Made by a program: the position numbers and the translations under genes. Positions 16,138-25,867 of a stretch of DNA of 64,000 bases are shown one piece after another. The notes beneath the pieces were generated by a model. The model was not told the origin of the DNA and ran no database searches. It worked only from the letters and a program-made list of their open reading frames with translations. Source of the DNA: Maridesulfovibrio hydrothermalis AM13 = DSM 14728. Its GTDB lineage: Bacteria > Desulfobacterota > Desulfovibrionia > Desulfovibrionales > Desulfovibrionaceae. Position 1 is the stretch's first letter; every line of letters begins with the position of its first letter. The stretch is from contig NC_020055.1 in the NCBI RefSeq assembly GCF_000331025.1, forward strand, positions 2,637,370 to 2,701,369, given 5' to 3'.

Positions 16138-18372
16138 ATGTCTGGTAAATTTTTATGTGTGCACGGTCATTTTTATCAACCGCCCCGGGAAGATCCCTGG
16201 CTTGATATGATTTTCCCTGAAGGCAGCGCTGCGCCGTTTCGCCACTGGAATGAAAGGATATGCCGTGAAAGTTACGGCCCTCTTGCATGGGCGAGACGTA
16301 TGGGCGGGGAGGGTGTGTTTGACATACTCAATTGTTATGAATGGATGAGCTTTAACGTCGGTCCTACTTTGTTTCGCTGGATTGAGCGTTCTGAGCCTGA
16401 GCTTTACTCCCGGATTATCGAAGCCGATGCCAGAAGCCTTAAACGCTGGGGGCACGGCAATGCAATAGCACAAATATATCACCACGTAATCATGCCTCTG
16501 GCTTCGGAACTCGATAAACAGGCTGAAGTCGCATGGGCTGTTGCGGATTTTGAATCAAGGTTTAAACGCAAGCCTGAAGGGATGTGGCTTTCTGAAACAG
16601 CGTGCAATACTGATTCTCTGGAAGCTCTTGCAGGTGAAGGTATTGTTTATACTCTGCTTGCTCCGCGTCAGGCACAGGCCGTTGCTGATCTGGGGGCTGA
16701 TAACTGGCAGGATGTTGATGAATATTCGATCAATATTAAAGAACCTTATCTGGTCGAACTTCCTTCCGGTAAAACTATTTCAGTCTTTTTTTATGATGGT
16801 GGACTTTCGCAGGCTGTGGCTTTTGAAGGGCTTCTTAAAAATGGTGATGATTTCTGGAACAAGCTTTCCGGTGCTTCCGCCGAAGGTCTTTTGTCCATAG
16901 GCACTGATGGTGAAACATACGGGCATCATTTTGAGTTCGGCGAAATGGCACTGGCATATGTTTTGTCACAAGGCATAGAAGGGCGTGATGGTGTGAACCT
17001 GCTTAATTACGGCGCGTATCTGGAGCAGAATCCGCCTGCTAAGAAGGTTAGAATTCGTGAAGATTCTTCATGGAGCTGTTATCATGGTGTTGAACGCTGG
17101 CGCAGTGACTGCGGATGCTGCACGGGCGGGCATCCTGACTGGAATCAGCAATGGCGCAAACCCTTAAGAGACGGCCTTGATGAAATCAAATCTCTAATGG
17201 ATGGTCATTATTTTAATCTCGGTGATAATATTTTCAAGGATTCCCGCAAGGCTTTTATCGAATATGGCTCTCTGCTTAGCGGAACTGTTTCTGCGACAGA
17301 TTTCTTTAAGCAGCACTTTAAGGTTCCTAAAAAGTCTAAAAATGCCGATATCGGCTGGAAGCTTCTATCCATGCAAAAATGGGCTTTATCTTCCTTTGCC
17401 AGTTGCGGTTGGTTTTTCGATGATCTGGCACGACTTGAACCTGTGAATGATATGGCTTTTGCCCTGCGGGCTATAGAAATAGCAAAGGAAACCGGACTCA
17501 TCGGGCTGGAGGAGAAATTTCTGTCTATCATCCGCAATGCCAGATCCAATGAAGACCGTTACGGCTCCGGTTTAGACCTCTGGAACAACAAGATTAAGCC
17601 GGAAAGTGAGTCCGTTGGCAGCTTGACTGCTCAGGCTCTTGTGCGGCTCTATGTTGAAGGAGCATTTCCTCTTTCTTCCGAGGAGGGAAAGGTTAACTGG
17701 CCGGGAGCATCTGTTGTTATCAAGACTAGTGATAACACTCTGGTCCGGGCCAGCGGAGAGGTTGATATTCAATGGAATCTGGAATCTGAAGTTAAAACTT
17801 ATGAATGGGTCTGGACAAAAGGCAGCAGGGCTTTGACTGGTAAAGTCGATATAATAAATGCATCAGGTGAAACTGCTGAAGTATTTAATTTCGAGAATAT
17901 CACATGGAAAAAGAAACAGTCACTGGCAATGGCATGGGTTTCCAGAGCTGCGCAGGAAACATGGGATGTAAAAAAACAATCCACTGGATGCGGAGTTGCG
18001 CTTTTTAATCATTATGAAGACTACCAGACAACTCAAACATGGGGAGAAAAATGGCGCGAGCTATGGAGCGGGCTGGTCTGGAATTATCTGTTTACTGAAG
18101 ATGAGGGCAGTTCTGATTTTATCGATTTTATGAAAGAAGCAGGACGTGATCATCCGGAAGCGGATTTTCTTGCAAATCAGGTTTCACGCACCCTTTGTGA
18201 AATGCTTCAAAATGAAATTACGGATTGGTCTAAAATTTCAGGAACATTGAAACGGGCTGAAATTATTGAGCTGAAGCTTGATGTATGGAAGCTTCAGAAT
18301 TGTTATTGGGCCAAGGCGCAGGAAGGGCATAGTGATGATAAACTCAGCAGGTTGCTCGGGTTTGATTTATAA
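16138..18372 (+). CDS. Glycoside hydrolase family 57 enzyme
   Basis: 744 residues. The N-terminal GH57 catalytic barrel has HGHFYQPP at 9-16, GMWLSETACN with putative nucleophile Glu153, and GTDGETYGHH with putative acid/base Asp257. The C-terminal half matches the DUF3536 type of alpha-rich and beta-rich domains found in GH57 amylase-like proteins. There is no signal peptide, so it is cytoplasmic and probably acts on glycogen or maltodextrin. Exact bond specificity (amylase, glucanotransferase or branching) cannot be read. Monocistronic, between its own promoter region and the terminator at 18394. Confidence 0.88.
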   Translation: MSGKFLCVHGHFYQPPREDPWLDMIFPEGSAAPFRHWNERICRESYGPLAWARRMGGEGVFDILNCYEWMSFNVGPTLFRWIERSEPELYSRIIEADARSLKRWGHGNAIAQIYHHVIMPLASELDKQAEVAWAVADFESRFKRKPEGMWLSETACNTDSLEALAGEGIVYTLLAPRQAQAVADLGADNWQDVDEYSINIKEPYLVELPSGKTISVFFYDGGLSQAVAFEGLLKNGDDFWNKLSGASAEGLLSIGTDGETYGHHFEFGEMALAYVLSQGIEGRDGVNLLNYGAYLEQNPPAKKVRIREDSSWSCYHGVERWRSDCGCCTGGHPDWNQQWRKPLRDGLDEIKSLMDGHYFNLGDNIFKDSRKAFIEYGSLLSGTVSATDFFKQHFKVPKKSKNADIGWKLLSMQKWALSSFASCGWFFDDLARLEPVNDMAFALRAIEIAKETGLIGLEEKFLSIIRNARSNEDRYGSGLDLWNNKIKPESESVGSLTAQALVRLYVEGAFPLSSEEGKVNWPGASVVIKTSDNTLVRASGEVDIQWNLESEVKTYEWVWTKGSRALTGKVDIINASGETAEVFNFENITWKKKQSLAMAWVSRAAQETWDVKKQSTGCGVALFNHYEDYQTTQTWGEKWRELWSGLVWNYLFTEDEGSSDFIDFMKEAGRDHPEADFLANQVSRTLCEMLQNEITDWSKISGTLKRAEIIELKLDVWKLQNCYWAKAQEGHSDDKLSRLLGFDL

Positions 18373-18393
18373 ATGATCAGAGCTTGAAAATAT

Positions 18394-18440
18394 AAATGCC
18401 CGTTGGAGAAAGATTTCTCTAACGGGCATTTATTATTGAA
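18394..18440. terminator. Bidirectional terminator between GH57 and the MBL hydrolase gene
   Basis: AAATGCCCGTTGGAGAAA pairs with TTTCTCTAACGGGCATTT with one G-T/A mismatch and a two-base loop. AT-rich on both sides and placed between convergent genes, it can serve both the GH57 gene and the long minus-strand operon. Confidence 0.85.
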
Positions 18441-18464
18441 CTAATTTGAATGATCAAGCTGTAA

Positions 18465-19307
18465 TCAGAACTGGTAGGTTGCACCTGATCCCATCGGCAG
18501 AACTTCGCATGTCAGACGATTTTTCAGGAACTTGAAACCGTCTTCACCAGTGCAATGACCGGGAGATATCATGGCAGGGCTGAATTCTTCAATCACCTTG
18601 GCAGTTTTCTCAAATTCCTGCTCATCAGAATTGAATAGATGCAGACCGCCGATAATGGCGTGTACTGATTCAAGACCAGTTAAATCCCGCAGATGATATA
18701 AGCTGTTTGCAAGACCGCTGTGGCAGCATCCCAGAATTACGACCGGACCGGAACTGCTCATGAGAAGCAGGAATGCGTCATCGCTGACAGGATCGGTTAT
18801 GGTCAGTTCAGGATCAATGAAAAGCCCTTCGGTCGCTTCAAACAAGCCGTCCCGCCGCGGAATTTCAGTGAACATGTATAGACCTTCGTCCAGTTCAACA
18901 TGGTCACGAACGATAATAGTGCCCGGATAGTCGCAGGGAAATGATGCATCTTTTGCGGTTCCGTCATCGTTTTGAGAGTATCTTTTGCGGGCAAAGTCAG
19001 GATGCGCAAAGACCGGTCCCATAAAATGGGCATCCATCAGGTCGTTCATGCCGCCTGTATGATCCCAATGACCATGACTGAGAGCTAAGCCTTTGGCTTT
19101 TTCGGGCTGGATACCCATCTTCTCTGCGTTTTTCAGAAAAAGAAGACTTGCACCACAGTCCCAGAGCCAAAGAGCGTCTTGAGGCAATTCTATTGCCATA
19201 GACAGGCCCCATTCTTTGCCTAGAGTATCATTCTGCGTAATGTTGTCACATAGAACAGATATTCTGCACTTATCTTTTAGCTTGTCGGTTAGCGTGAGGT
19301 TGGCCAT
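18465..19307 (-). CDS. MBL-fold metallo-hydrolase (dihydropterin-phosphate-synthase-like)
   Basis: 280 residues with SHGHWDHTGG, the HxHxDH metal motif at His78, His80, Asp82 and His83. A second histidine stands in GCCHSGLANSL, a third in ISPGHCTGEDGF. The pattern resembles archaeal and anaerobe enzymes annotated as dihydropterin ribofuranosyl-aminobenzene phosphate synthases or F420-independent MBL hydrolases; the substrate is unknown. Its start overlaps cimA by 19 bases and it is last in the operon. Confidence 0.82.
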   Translation of the reverse strand: MANLTLTDKLKDKCRISVLCDNITQNDTLGKEWGLSMAIELPQDALWLWDCGASLLFLKNAEKMGIQPEKAKGLALSHGHWDHTGGMNDLMDAHFMGPVFAHPDFARKRYSQNDDGTAKDASFPCDYPGTIIVRDHVELDEGLYMFTEIPRRDGLFEATEGLFIDPELTITDPVSDDAFLLLMSSSGPVVILGCCHSGLANSLYHLRDLTGLESVHAIIGGLHLFNSDEQEFEKTAKVIEEFSPAMISPGHCTGEDGFKFLKNRLTCEVLPMGSGATYQF

Positions 19308-20893
19308 TTTTGTGGATCATCCTTGAAAAGCTTGTAGTTAATTGAATCGACAAGGGCCTGCCAGCTGGCTTCGATAATATTGTTGCTTACGCCCATAGTT
19401 GTCCACTGGTTTTTGCCGTCTGTGGACTCAATGAGGAGGCGGACGTTTGAACTGGTTCCGTTGGCCTGTCTTACTGCCCCTGATAGTACCCTGACTTTAA
19501 AGTCCTGAAGACGAACAGATTTAAGTGCCGGGTAAAAAGGCTCAAGAGCCTTGCGCAGCGCGGTATCAAGCGCGTTGACAGGACCATCGCCTGATGCGGC
19601 AGTATGGTTTTCCTGACCGTGAACTTTCACGATCACTGTTGCCTCGGAGAAAGGTTCTTTATCTTCCTTGCGCTTGGCATCAACAACAAAGAAGTTGATG
19701 AATTCAAAGTAGCGTTTAGACCAGCCCATAGCTTTAAAGAAAAGCAGTTCAAACGAAGCTTCTGCTGCAGAGTATTCAAATCCGATGGATTCTCGCTCTT
19801 TGATCTCAGCAAGAATAGTTTGGACCGCGGGATCATTCTTATCCAGATCGTAACCATACTGTTTGGCTTTATAAAGAATATTGCTCTTGCCGGACAGGTC
19901 GGAAAGCAGCACGCGTCTATTGTTTCCTACCAGCAGGGGATCAATGTGCTCGTAGCTTTTAGAGTCTTTGAGCACTGCACTGACATGCACGCCGCCTTTG
20001 TGGGCAAAAGCTGCCGCGCCGACGAAGGGCTGACGCAAAAACGGACGCAGGTTGGCGATTTCCGTGATGTACGTTGAAGCAATTTTCAAGTTGCCCAGAT
20101 TCTGTTTGCCGATAGTTTCGTAGCCGAGTTTAAGTTCAAGGTTGGGGATGATTGAGCAGAGGTTGGCGTTACCGCACCTTTCCCCGTATCCGTTCATGGT
20201 TCCTTGAATTTGTACTGCCCCTGCTTTTACCGCCGCCAGCGAGTTGGCTACAGCAAGTTCACAATCATTGTGGGCATGGATACCGATATTGCAGCCGGGA
20301 ATTTTCTCCAGCACGGTTTTACAGGCTTCAGCTACATAGTCAGGCATGGAACCGCCGTTCGTGTCGCAGAGGATCAGAACGTCAGCTCCTGCTTCGTGTG
20401 CAGCTTTCAGGCAGGAAAGAGTGAACTCCGGATTAGCTTTAAATCCGTCGAAGAAGTGCTCCGCATCAAAGAACAGTTCATCTACATGCGGGCGCAAATA
20501 GGCGATACTGTTGCTGATGAGTTCAATATTTCGTTCAAGGGTGACACCTAGCGCGCTTGTCGCATGGAAATCCCATGTCTTGCCGAAAATGGACATTACC
20601 TTGGCTCCGGACTTAATGAGCGCAGCCAGATTAGGGTCTTCTTCAGGCTTCATCCGGTTCATGTGCGTCGATCCGAATGCCGAAATCTTACAGTTTTTCA
20701 GCTCGTAATTGCTGATTTCCTGAAAGAATTCTTTATCAGTGGCATTTGAACCGGGCCATCCGCCCTCGACGTAATGTATGCCGAGGTCATCCAGCTTGCG
20801 GGTGATGCGGATTTTATCCTGTACGCTTAAGTTGATTTCTTCGGACTGTGTTCCATCGCGCAGTGTGGTGTCGTATATTTTTATTTTAGTCAT
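19289..20893 (-). CDS. cimA: Citramalate synthase
   Basis: 534 residues. It condenses pyruvate and acetyl-CoA to (R)-citramalate, the entry to threonine-independent isoleucine synthesis. The HMGL-like barrel starts with YDTTLRDGTQ (residues 7-16), has metal-binding HAHNDCELA and NGYGERCGNANL, and is followed by a LeuA-type regulatory domain (about 400-525). Length and the RDGTQSEEINLS context match the citramalate synthase branch, not 2-isopropylmalate synthase; homocitrate synthase is less likely. Two bases after the aspartate kinase gene. Confidence 0.92.
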   Translation of the reverse strand: MTKIKIYDTTLRDGTQSEEINLSVQDKIRITRKLDDLGIHYVEGGWPGSNATDKEFFQEISNYELKNCKISAFGSTHMNRMKPEEDPNLAALIKSGAKVMSIFGKTWDFHATSALGVTLERNIELISNSIAYLRPHVDELFFDAEHFFDGFKANPEFTLSCLKAAHEAGADVLILCDTNGGSMPDYVAEACKTVLEKIPGCNIGIHAHNDCELAVANSLAAVKAGAVQIQGTMNGYGERCGNANLCSIIPNLELKLGYETIGKQNLGNLKIASTYITEIANLRPFLRQPFVGAAAFAHKGGVHVSAVLKDSKSYEHIDPLLVGNNRRVLLSDLSGKSNILYKAKQYGYDLDKNDPAVQTILAEIKERESIGFEYSAAEASFELLFFKAMGWSKRYFEFINFFVVDAKRKEDKEPFSEATVIVKVHGQENHTAASGDGPVNALDTALRKALEPFYPALKSVRLQDFKVRVLSGAVRQANGTSSNVRLLIESTDGKNQWTTMGVSNNIIEASWQALVDSINYKLFKDDPQKWPTSR

Positions 20894-20895
20894 AT

Positions 20896-22134
20896 TTACA
20901 GCATGTTTTCTTCGGACCCGCTTTTATCAAGCCCGAACGTATTGTGGAGCGTTCTGATGGCCAGTTCAGTATATTTTTCCTCAATGAGGCAGGTAATTTT
21001 AATTTCAGAGGTGCTGATCATCAGGATGTTGATGTTTTCATCACGCAGAGCCTGAAATGCATGGGAGGCAACACCGGAGTGATTACGCATTCCGACACCG
21101 ATGACAGAAACTTTGCAAACATTCTGATCATACAGAACTTCTTCAGCTCCCATAGAATCTTTAATGCGGTCTAAAATTTCAAGGGTATTGGACAGATCAG
21201 CGCGGGGAATGGTGAATGTCATATCAGTACGGCCGTCGCGGCTGGGGTTCTGGACAATCATGTCTACCAGAATTCCTGCTTCCGCAAGGGGAGTAAAAAG
21301 AGTTGCTGATACGCCCGGCTCATCATTTACTTTGGCAAGGGTTACACGGGCCTGATCCTTGTCATAAGCAATGCCGGAAACAAGTAGTGATTCCATATTT
21401 ACATCCTCCTGAGTGACATATGTTCCGATCTCATCGCTGAAAGTTGAGCGGACATGAACTTTTACATTATATTTTTTCGCAAATTCAACCGAACGGATCT
21501 GAAGTACTTTTGCGCCCATACTGGCCATCTCAAGCATCTCGTCATAGGAGACCGTGTCAAGCTTGCGGGCTTGGGAGCAGATGTTGGGGTCGGTTGTAAA
21601 AACTCCCGGAACATCAGTGAAAATTTCACAAATATCGGCATCAACAGCAGCTGCCATGGCAACGGCGGAAGTATCTGATCCTCCGCGGCCGAGAGTTGTA
21701 ATTCTTTTACCTTCGTTGCAACCCTGAAATCCGGCAACAACCAGAATGTCGTTATCCTCAAGGAGGGCATTCATCTGTTCGCGGTCGATATCCAGAATAC
21801 GGGCGCGTGTATAAGCCACGTTTGTCTTGATGGGAATCTGAAAGCCGAGCAGTGAACGCGCTTTAATTCCACGGTCTTTAAGCAGCATAGCAAACAGGGC
21901 TACGGAAACCTGCTCGCCCGTGGAGACGAGTGAGTCCATTTCTGCCAGATCAGGTGTATCTGACCATTCATTAGCCAGATCGATGAGGCGGTTGGTCTCG
22001 CCGGACATCGCAGAAAGAACCACGATAACTTTGTTACCTTTTTCGTAAGGTACCAGGACTTTTTCCAGTACTTGTTTCATACATTCGAGGTTCCTGACCG
22101 AGGTTCCACCGAATTTCTGTACAACTATGTTCAT
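20896..22134 (-). CDS. lysC: Aspartate kinase
   Basis: 412 residues, the single-function enzyme with a catalytic domain and two C-terminal ACT domains. QKFGGTSV at residues 6-13 and TTLGRGGSDTSAVA near 145-158 are the kinase signatures. The ACT region (about 265-400) includes GVSATLFTPLAEAGILVDMI. It is the first step of the lysine, threonine and methionine pathway; feedback binding at the ACT interface is known for the family. A GTG start within this type of gene can make a beta subunit, but I see no clear internal ribosome site. Directly upstream of cimA. Confidence 0.95.
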   Translation of the reverse strand: MNIVVQKFGGTSVRNLECMKQVLEKVLVPYEKGNKVIVVLSAMSGETNRLIDLANEWSDTPDLAEMDSLVSTGEQVSVALFAMLLKDRGIKARSLLGFQIPIKTNVAYTRARILDIDREQMNALLEDNDILVVAGFQGCNEGKRITTLGRGGSDTSAVAMAAAVDADICEIFTDVPGVFTTDPNICSQARKLDTVSYDEMLEMASMGAKVLQIRSVEFAKKYNVKVHVRSTFSDEIGTYVTQEDVNMESLLVSGIAYDKDQARVTLAKVNDEPGVSATLFTPLAEAGILVDMIVQNPSRDGRTDMTFTIPRADLSNTLEILDRIKDSMGAEEVLYDQNVCKVSVIGVGMRNHSGVASHAFQALRDENINILMISTSEIKITCLIEEKYTELAIRTLHNTFGLDKSGSEENML

Positions 22135-22172
22135 TTGAACATTATCTCCTTACCACATAAGTTCAACGGAGG

Positions 22173-22667
22173 TTATTGGAATGACTTGAGAAATGAGAAA
22201 AGCTCTTCAGTGAGGGAGGTCGCTGAACCATGTAGGGTCAATTCAATTGTTCTGCCGGATGCGGCAGGTTTCCAAGTGAAGAGCAGTGCGTTTTCAGGCC
22301 AGAATTCAAGTCTGAGATACTGAATCCACTCTACAACTGTCAAAGACTTTTTGTTGTTCAATAAATCAAAAAAGTCATCATCCGGAGTTTGACCTTCCAA
22401 TCTATACAGATCAAAATGCTCAACCTGCGGTTTTGTGGGGTAAATATTAAGAATATTGAAGCTGGGGCTGCTTACTTCTGCGTTTTGCGCACCGGGAAGT
22501 GATTCGACCAGTGCGCGAACAAAAGTTGTTTTTCCAGATCCAAGGTCACCGTTTAAAAAAATCGGGATAAATTTTTTCTGTTTCGCAAAAAAAACTGCCA
22601 GAGCGGAGCCAAATTTAAGCGTCGACTCCACATCCGGCAGATTGATGATCAATTTTTCGTTTGTCAT
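22173..22667 (-). CDS. tsaE: TsaE, tRNA t6A synthesis ATPase
   Basis: 164 residues. Walker A GDLGSGKTTFV begins at residue 40; HFDLYRL and VEWIQYL are family motifs. TsaE is the essential ATPase that drives the TsaB-TsaD complex making threonylcarbamoyladenosine at position 37 of ANN-reading tRNAs. It overlaps the CBS protein gene by four bases (ATGA). tsaB and tsaD are not in the window. Confidence 0.93.
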   Translation of the reverse strand: MTNEKLIINLPDVESTLKFGSALAVFFAKQKKFIPIFLNGDLGSGKTTFVRALVESLPGAQNAEVSSPSFNILNIYPTKPQVEHFDLYRLEGQTPDDDFFDLLNNKKSLTVVEWIQYLRLEFWPENALLFTWKPAASGRTIELTLHGSATSLTEELFSFLKSFQ

Positions 22668-23119
22668 TTGGCTTTTGTCAGAACTTTCAAAACATCTTCT
22701 TTGCCGACAACTCCGATGAGTTTTCCGTCTTCCACCACTGGCAGGGTGTAGAGTTTTCTCTCAACCATGAGGTCAGCAATTTTCTCAATGCTTGTGTCAG
22801 GGGTTACAGTTACTGGATCAGGGGTCATTGCATGAGCCACTTTGGTTGCGGCAATTTTGTTAACTTCTCTTTCCAGATCATCATTTGATGACAAAGGAAT
22901 GAAACCGTCAAGAATGGTAAACAGCGAAGGCATGGAAATCGACTTCTGCTGTGCAACAAGGTCGCTCTGGCAGATAACACCGACCAGCTCTCCGGCCTTG
23001 TCTACTACGGGAACGCCGTTCAGGTGTTTATCAAGCAGCAGCTTTGCAGCCGCGCCAATTTCAGTTTCAGGTTCAAGAGTCAGAGCACCGGATGTCATAA
23101 TGTCTTTAGCTTTCAGCAT
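22664..23119 (-). CDS. Two-CBS-domain protein
   Basis: 151 residues consisting of a single Bateman module: CBS1 begins KAKDIMTSGALTLEPET and ends LVGVICQSDLV; CBS2 begins HAMTPDPVTVTPDTS and ends LIGVVGKEDVL. The hydrophobic and Asp residues of adenosine-nucleotide-binding CBS pairs are present. The target is unknown. It sits between nnr (7-base overlap) and tsaE (4-base overlap), so its amount is tied to both. Confidence 0.93.
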   Translation of the reverse strand: MLKAKDIMTSGALTLEPETEIGAAAKLLLDKHLNGVPVVDKAGELVGVICQSDLVAQQKSISMPSLFTILDGFIPLSSNDDLEREVNKIAATKVAHAMTPDPVTVTPDTSIEKIADLMVERKLYTLPVVEDGKLIGVVGKEDVLKVLTKAK

Positions 23120-24651
23120 AATTCCTCCTTGAGCACTTCGGGAAGCATGTCCGCTATTTCAGTTGCAATGTTTCCTCGATACGGAAATTTTTCGCCAAGA
23201 TAAACTCCGGCCATTCCATGCCAGTATACCCCCATACACGCGCTTTGCATAGGAGGAATTCCCCTTGCCAGCAACGCTCCGATAACTCCGGCCAAAATAT
23301 CACCCGAACCTGCTGCTGCAAGGTTCGGGGCTGAAATAGGCGAGATCATGGTTTTACCGTCAGGGCATCCGATCACGGTTCCCGCACCTTTCAAAATTAA
23401 ATAAATCTGTTTTGATACGGCATATTTACGGGCTGTTTCAATGCGTGAAGATTCAACATCTGCAATGGTTCTGTTCACCAGAGTACTCATTTCACCCGGA
23501 TGAGGGGTGAAAATAGAATTTTCAGCAATGGATTGCATTAAATATGAACGTCTTGCCAGCGCAAAAAGAGCGTCAGCATCATAAACAGCAGCAGGGTGGC
23601 CGTTTTCCACCACCGCCTCCACAAGGTTCTGCCCGGCTTCGTCACGGCCAAGCCCAGGGCCGATAACCAGAGAATCGTACTTTTCAAGTTCCGGCAGTAG
23701 TTCGGCTATCATCTGATCATTCCATTGATCGCCGGAACCAAGCGCCATAGTCATCAGTTCCGGCTTGCCTCCTTTCACCTCTGAAGCCAGACCTTCAGGA
23801 CAGGCCATAGTAACCAGCCCTGCACCTGCCCGGAGAACGGAAATACCGGCCAGATGAAGTGCGCCGGTCAAGCCTTTAGAAGCTCCAACCAGCAGAACAT
23901 GTCCTGATGTACCTTTGTGCATTGTCAAAGTGGGAACAGGCAGGTTTTCCAGAATATCTTCTTTGATCAAAAAATGAGCAGGAGGATGTGTATATTTTAT
24001 TTCCGCCGGAATTCCGATGGGGGTTACAATCAACGTCCCTGTATATTGATTCGCATGCGGCAGAGCCAGTCCCAGCTTTGCTTCTTCAAAAGTAACCGTT
24101 GCGTGCGCTTTCACAGCAACAGGTTGAGGCTCTCCGGTCAGTCCGTTTAAGCCGGAGGGAATGTCTATCGAGAAGATGTAGCTGTTAGCCGAGGATCTGT
24201 TGATCGCTTCGACAACCAAATGGGCAAAGGGGCGCAGTTCTCCCTCAAATCCGGTTCCGAGAAGCCCGTCAATAATGATATCTGATTCAGGAAGAACCAC
24301 ATTTTCAGCAGGCCGGAAATATTTAAGTTCCACGCCGAGCTTAGCTGCAATTTTCAAATGGTAAGCAGCGTCACCTTTATATTTACTTTTAGGGGCGGTA
24401 TGGAGAATAAGTACATCCGCGCCGAAGTCAGCAAACAGCCGGCCCATGACAAAACCATCACCGCCGTTATTGCCAGATCCGGCAATGATCAGAATTCTTT
24501 TTCCCGTGATATCACCATATTCATTCAGCAGGGCAAAAACTGCTTCCCGTCCGGCATTTTCCATAAGAATTTCGCCGCGGATACCGATCTTATCAATGGC
24601 AACACGGTCCCATCCAGACATCTCAAGCGGGGTCGGCAATGGAGAAAACAT
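23113..24651 (-). CDS. nnr: Bifunctional NAD(P)HX epimerase/dehydratase
   Basis: 512 residues. The N-terminal YjeF_N epimerase (about 1-215) has AGSGNNGGDGFVMGRLF; the C-terminal ribokinase-like ADP/ATP-dependent dehydratase (about 230-505) has VIGPGLGRDEAG and the AAAGSGDILAGVIGAL active-site loop. Together they repair hydrated NAD(P)H. Standard full length, both active-site segments intact. 109 bases after acpS, with an AGGAG ribosome site. Confidence 0.95.
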   Translation of the reverse strand: MFSPLPTPLEMSGWDRVAIDKIGIRGEILMENAGREAVFALLNEYGDITGKRILIIAGSGNNGGDGFVMGRLFADFGADVLILHTAPKSKYKGDAAYHLKIAAKLGVELKYFRPAENVVLPESDIIIDGLLGTGFEGELRPFAHLVVEAINRSSANSYIFSIDIPSGLNGLTGEPQPVAVKAHATVTFEEAKLGLALPHANQYTGTLIVTPIGIPAEIKYTHPPAHFLIKEDILENLPVPTLTMHKGTSGHVLLVGASKGLTGALHLAGISVLRAGAGLVTMACPEGLASEVKGGKPELMTMALGSGDQWNDQMIAELLPELEKYDSLVIGPGLGRDEAGQNLVEAVVENGHPAAVYDADALFALARRSYLMQSIAENSIFTPHPGEMSTLVNRTIADVESSRIETARKYAVSKQIYLILKGAGTVIGCPDGKTMISPISAPNLAAAGSGDILAGVIGALLARGIPPMQSACMGVYWHGMAGVYLGEKFPYRGNIATEIADMLPEVLKEELC

Positions 24652-24760
24652 AGAGAACTCCTGTTTTTATTGCGCCTTGCGTTTTTGATCGATGATTTCG
24701 TCTCAGGTAATTTTCCAGTGTGTACAGAAACTTACCTTCTGGAAAAAAGTTTTGATTCTC

Positions 24761-25138
24761 TTAAATTTTTTCCAGCACCACCACGGCTGCGGCGTTATCA
24801 CGTCCATGTGTTATGGATATATGAATACTGTCTACCTCGATTAAACGACTTCGTTCAAGGGCTTTTCCAAGAAAGTTAAGCTGTGGTGCTCCTGATTCAA
24901 GGCGCAGTATTTCAATACACTGAAAAGTGACTCCTTCGGCAAATCCTGTTCCTAAAGCTTTTACCGCTGCTTCTTTGGCAGCAAATCTTGCGGCAAGGAA
25001 TGGTACGGGATTCTTTTCAGGGATCAGCTTCATCTCTTTTTCAGTGAGAATCTTTTCCATGAAGCGTTCGCCGAATTTTTCCAGCGAACGCTCAATGCGG
25101 TCAAGTTCAGTTATGTCTATACCCAGACCAATTATCAT
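24761..25138 (-). CDS. acpS: Holo-[acyl-carrier-protein] synthase
   Basis: 125 residues. GLGIDITELDRIERS near the N-terminus supplies the Mg-binding Asp; FAAKEAAVKALGTG supplies the Glu and Lys of the active site; the C-terminal HISITHGRDNAAAVVV is the family's third motif. It transfers 4'-phosphopantetheine to ACP. Three bases after pdxJ, an old and widespread neighbour pair. Confidence 0.96.
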   Translation of the reverse strand: MIIGLGIDITELDRIERSLEKFGERFMEKILTEKEMKLIPEKNPVPFLAARFAAKEAAVKALGTGFAEGVTFQCIEILRLESGAPQLNFLGKALERSRLIEVDSIHISITHGRDNAAAVVVLEKI

Positions 25139-25141
25139 TGC

Positions 25142-25867
25142 TTAGTCCGCAAAGTTTCTTATTATTTCGACCATGTCACGCACAGCACGGTCCACGCCGG
25201 AAAACATTGCGCGGGACATAATTGAGTGGCCTATAGAATATTCGCAGATTCCTGGAACTTCGGCAAAATCAAAGATATTTGTGTAGTTCAGACCATGACC
25301 TAAATTTACTTTCAGCCCGAGATCCTGACACATTTTGATTCCGTCAATTATGCGGGCAAGCTCAGTTTTTTGCTCGGCGCGGTTTTTTGCATCAGCAAAA
25401 TGTCCGGTATGGATTTCTACATATTCAGCTCCGATGGCGTGGGATGCTTTGATCTGCTTCGGGTCAGCATCAATAAACAATGAAGAGCCGATTCCTTTTT
25501 CATGAAGCGGAGCCAGATATTCTATAAGTCTTTTTTCCTGTCCGATGCAGTTGAGTCCACCTTCGGTAGTAAGCTCTTCACGCTTTTCAGGGACGAGGCA
25601 GACTGTTGCGGGGGTAATACGCAGGGCTATCTGCTGCATTTCTTCTGTGGCTGCCATTTCAAAATGGAATTGAGTCTGAATTGTCTGGCTGATAAGATCA
25701 ATATCACGGTCTTGTACGTGCCTTCTGTCTTCGCGAAGATGCATGATGATCCCGGCTGCTCCGGCCAGCTCGCACATAGCCGCAGCGGTAACTGGGTCAG
25801 GTTCAATTCCCAGCCGGGCCTGCCGGACTGTAGCCACATGATCGACATTGACACATAAGAGGGGCAT
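25142..25867 (-). CDS. pdxJ: Pyridoxine 5'-phosphate synthase
   Basis: 241 residues, TIM barrel. [15 protein letters not shown] at the N-terminus, then [15 protein letters not shown] and [12 protein letters not shown], and the C-terminal GHGLNYTNI phosphate site. It makes pyridoxine phosphate from 1-deoxyxylulose 5-phosphate and aminoacetone phosphate, so vitamin B6 is made by the DXP-dependent route. First gene of the eight-gene minus-strand operon ending at 18465; a GGAGG ribosome site precedes the ATG. Confidence 0.96.
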   Translation of the reverse strand: MPLLCVNVDHVATVRQARLGIEPDPVTAAAMCELAGAAGIIMHLREDRRHVQDRDIDLISQTIQTQFHFEMAATEEMQQIALRITPATVCLVPEKREELTTEGGLNCIGQEKRLIEYLAPLHEKGIGSSLFIDADPKQIKASHAIGAEYVEIHTGHFADAKNRAEQKTELARIIDGIKMCQDLGLKVNLGHGLNYTNIFDFAEVPGICEYSIGHSIMSRAMFSGVDRAVRDMVEIIRNFAD

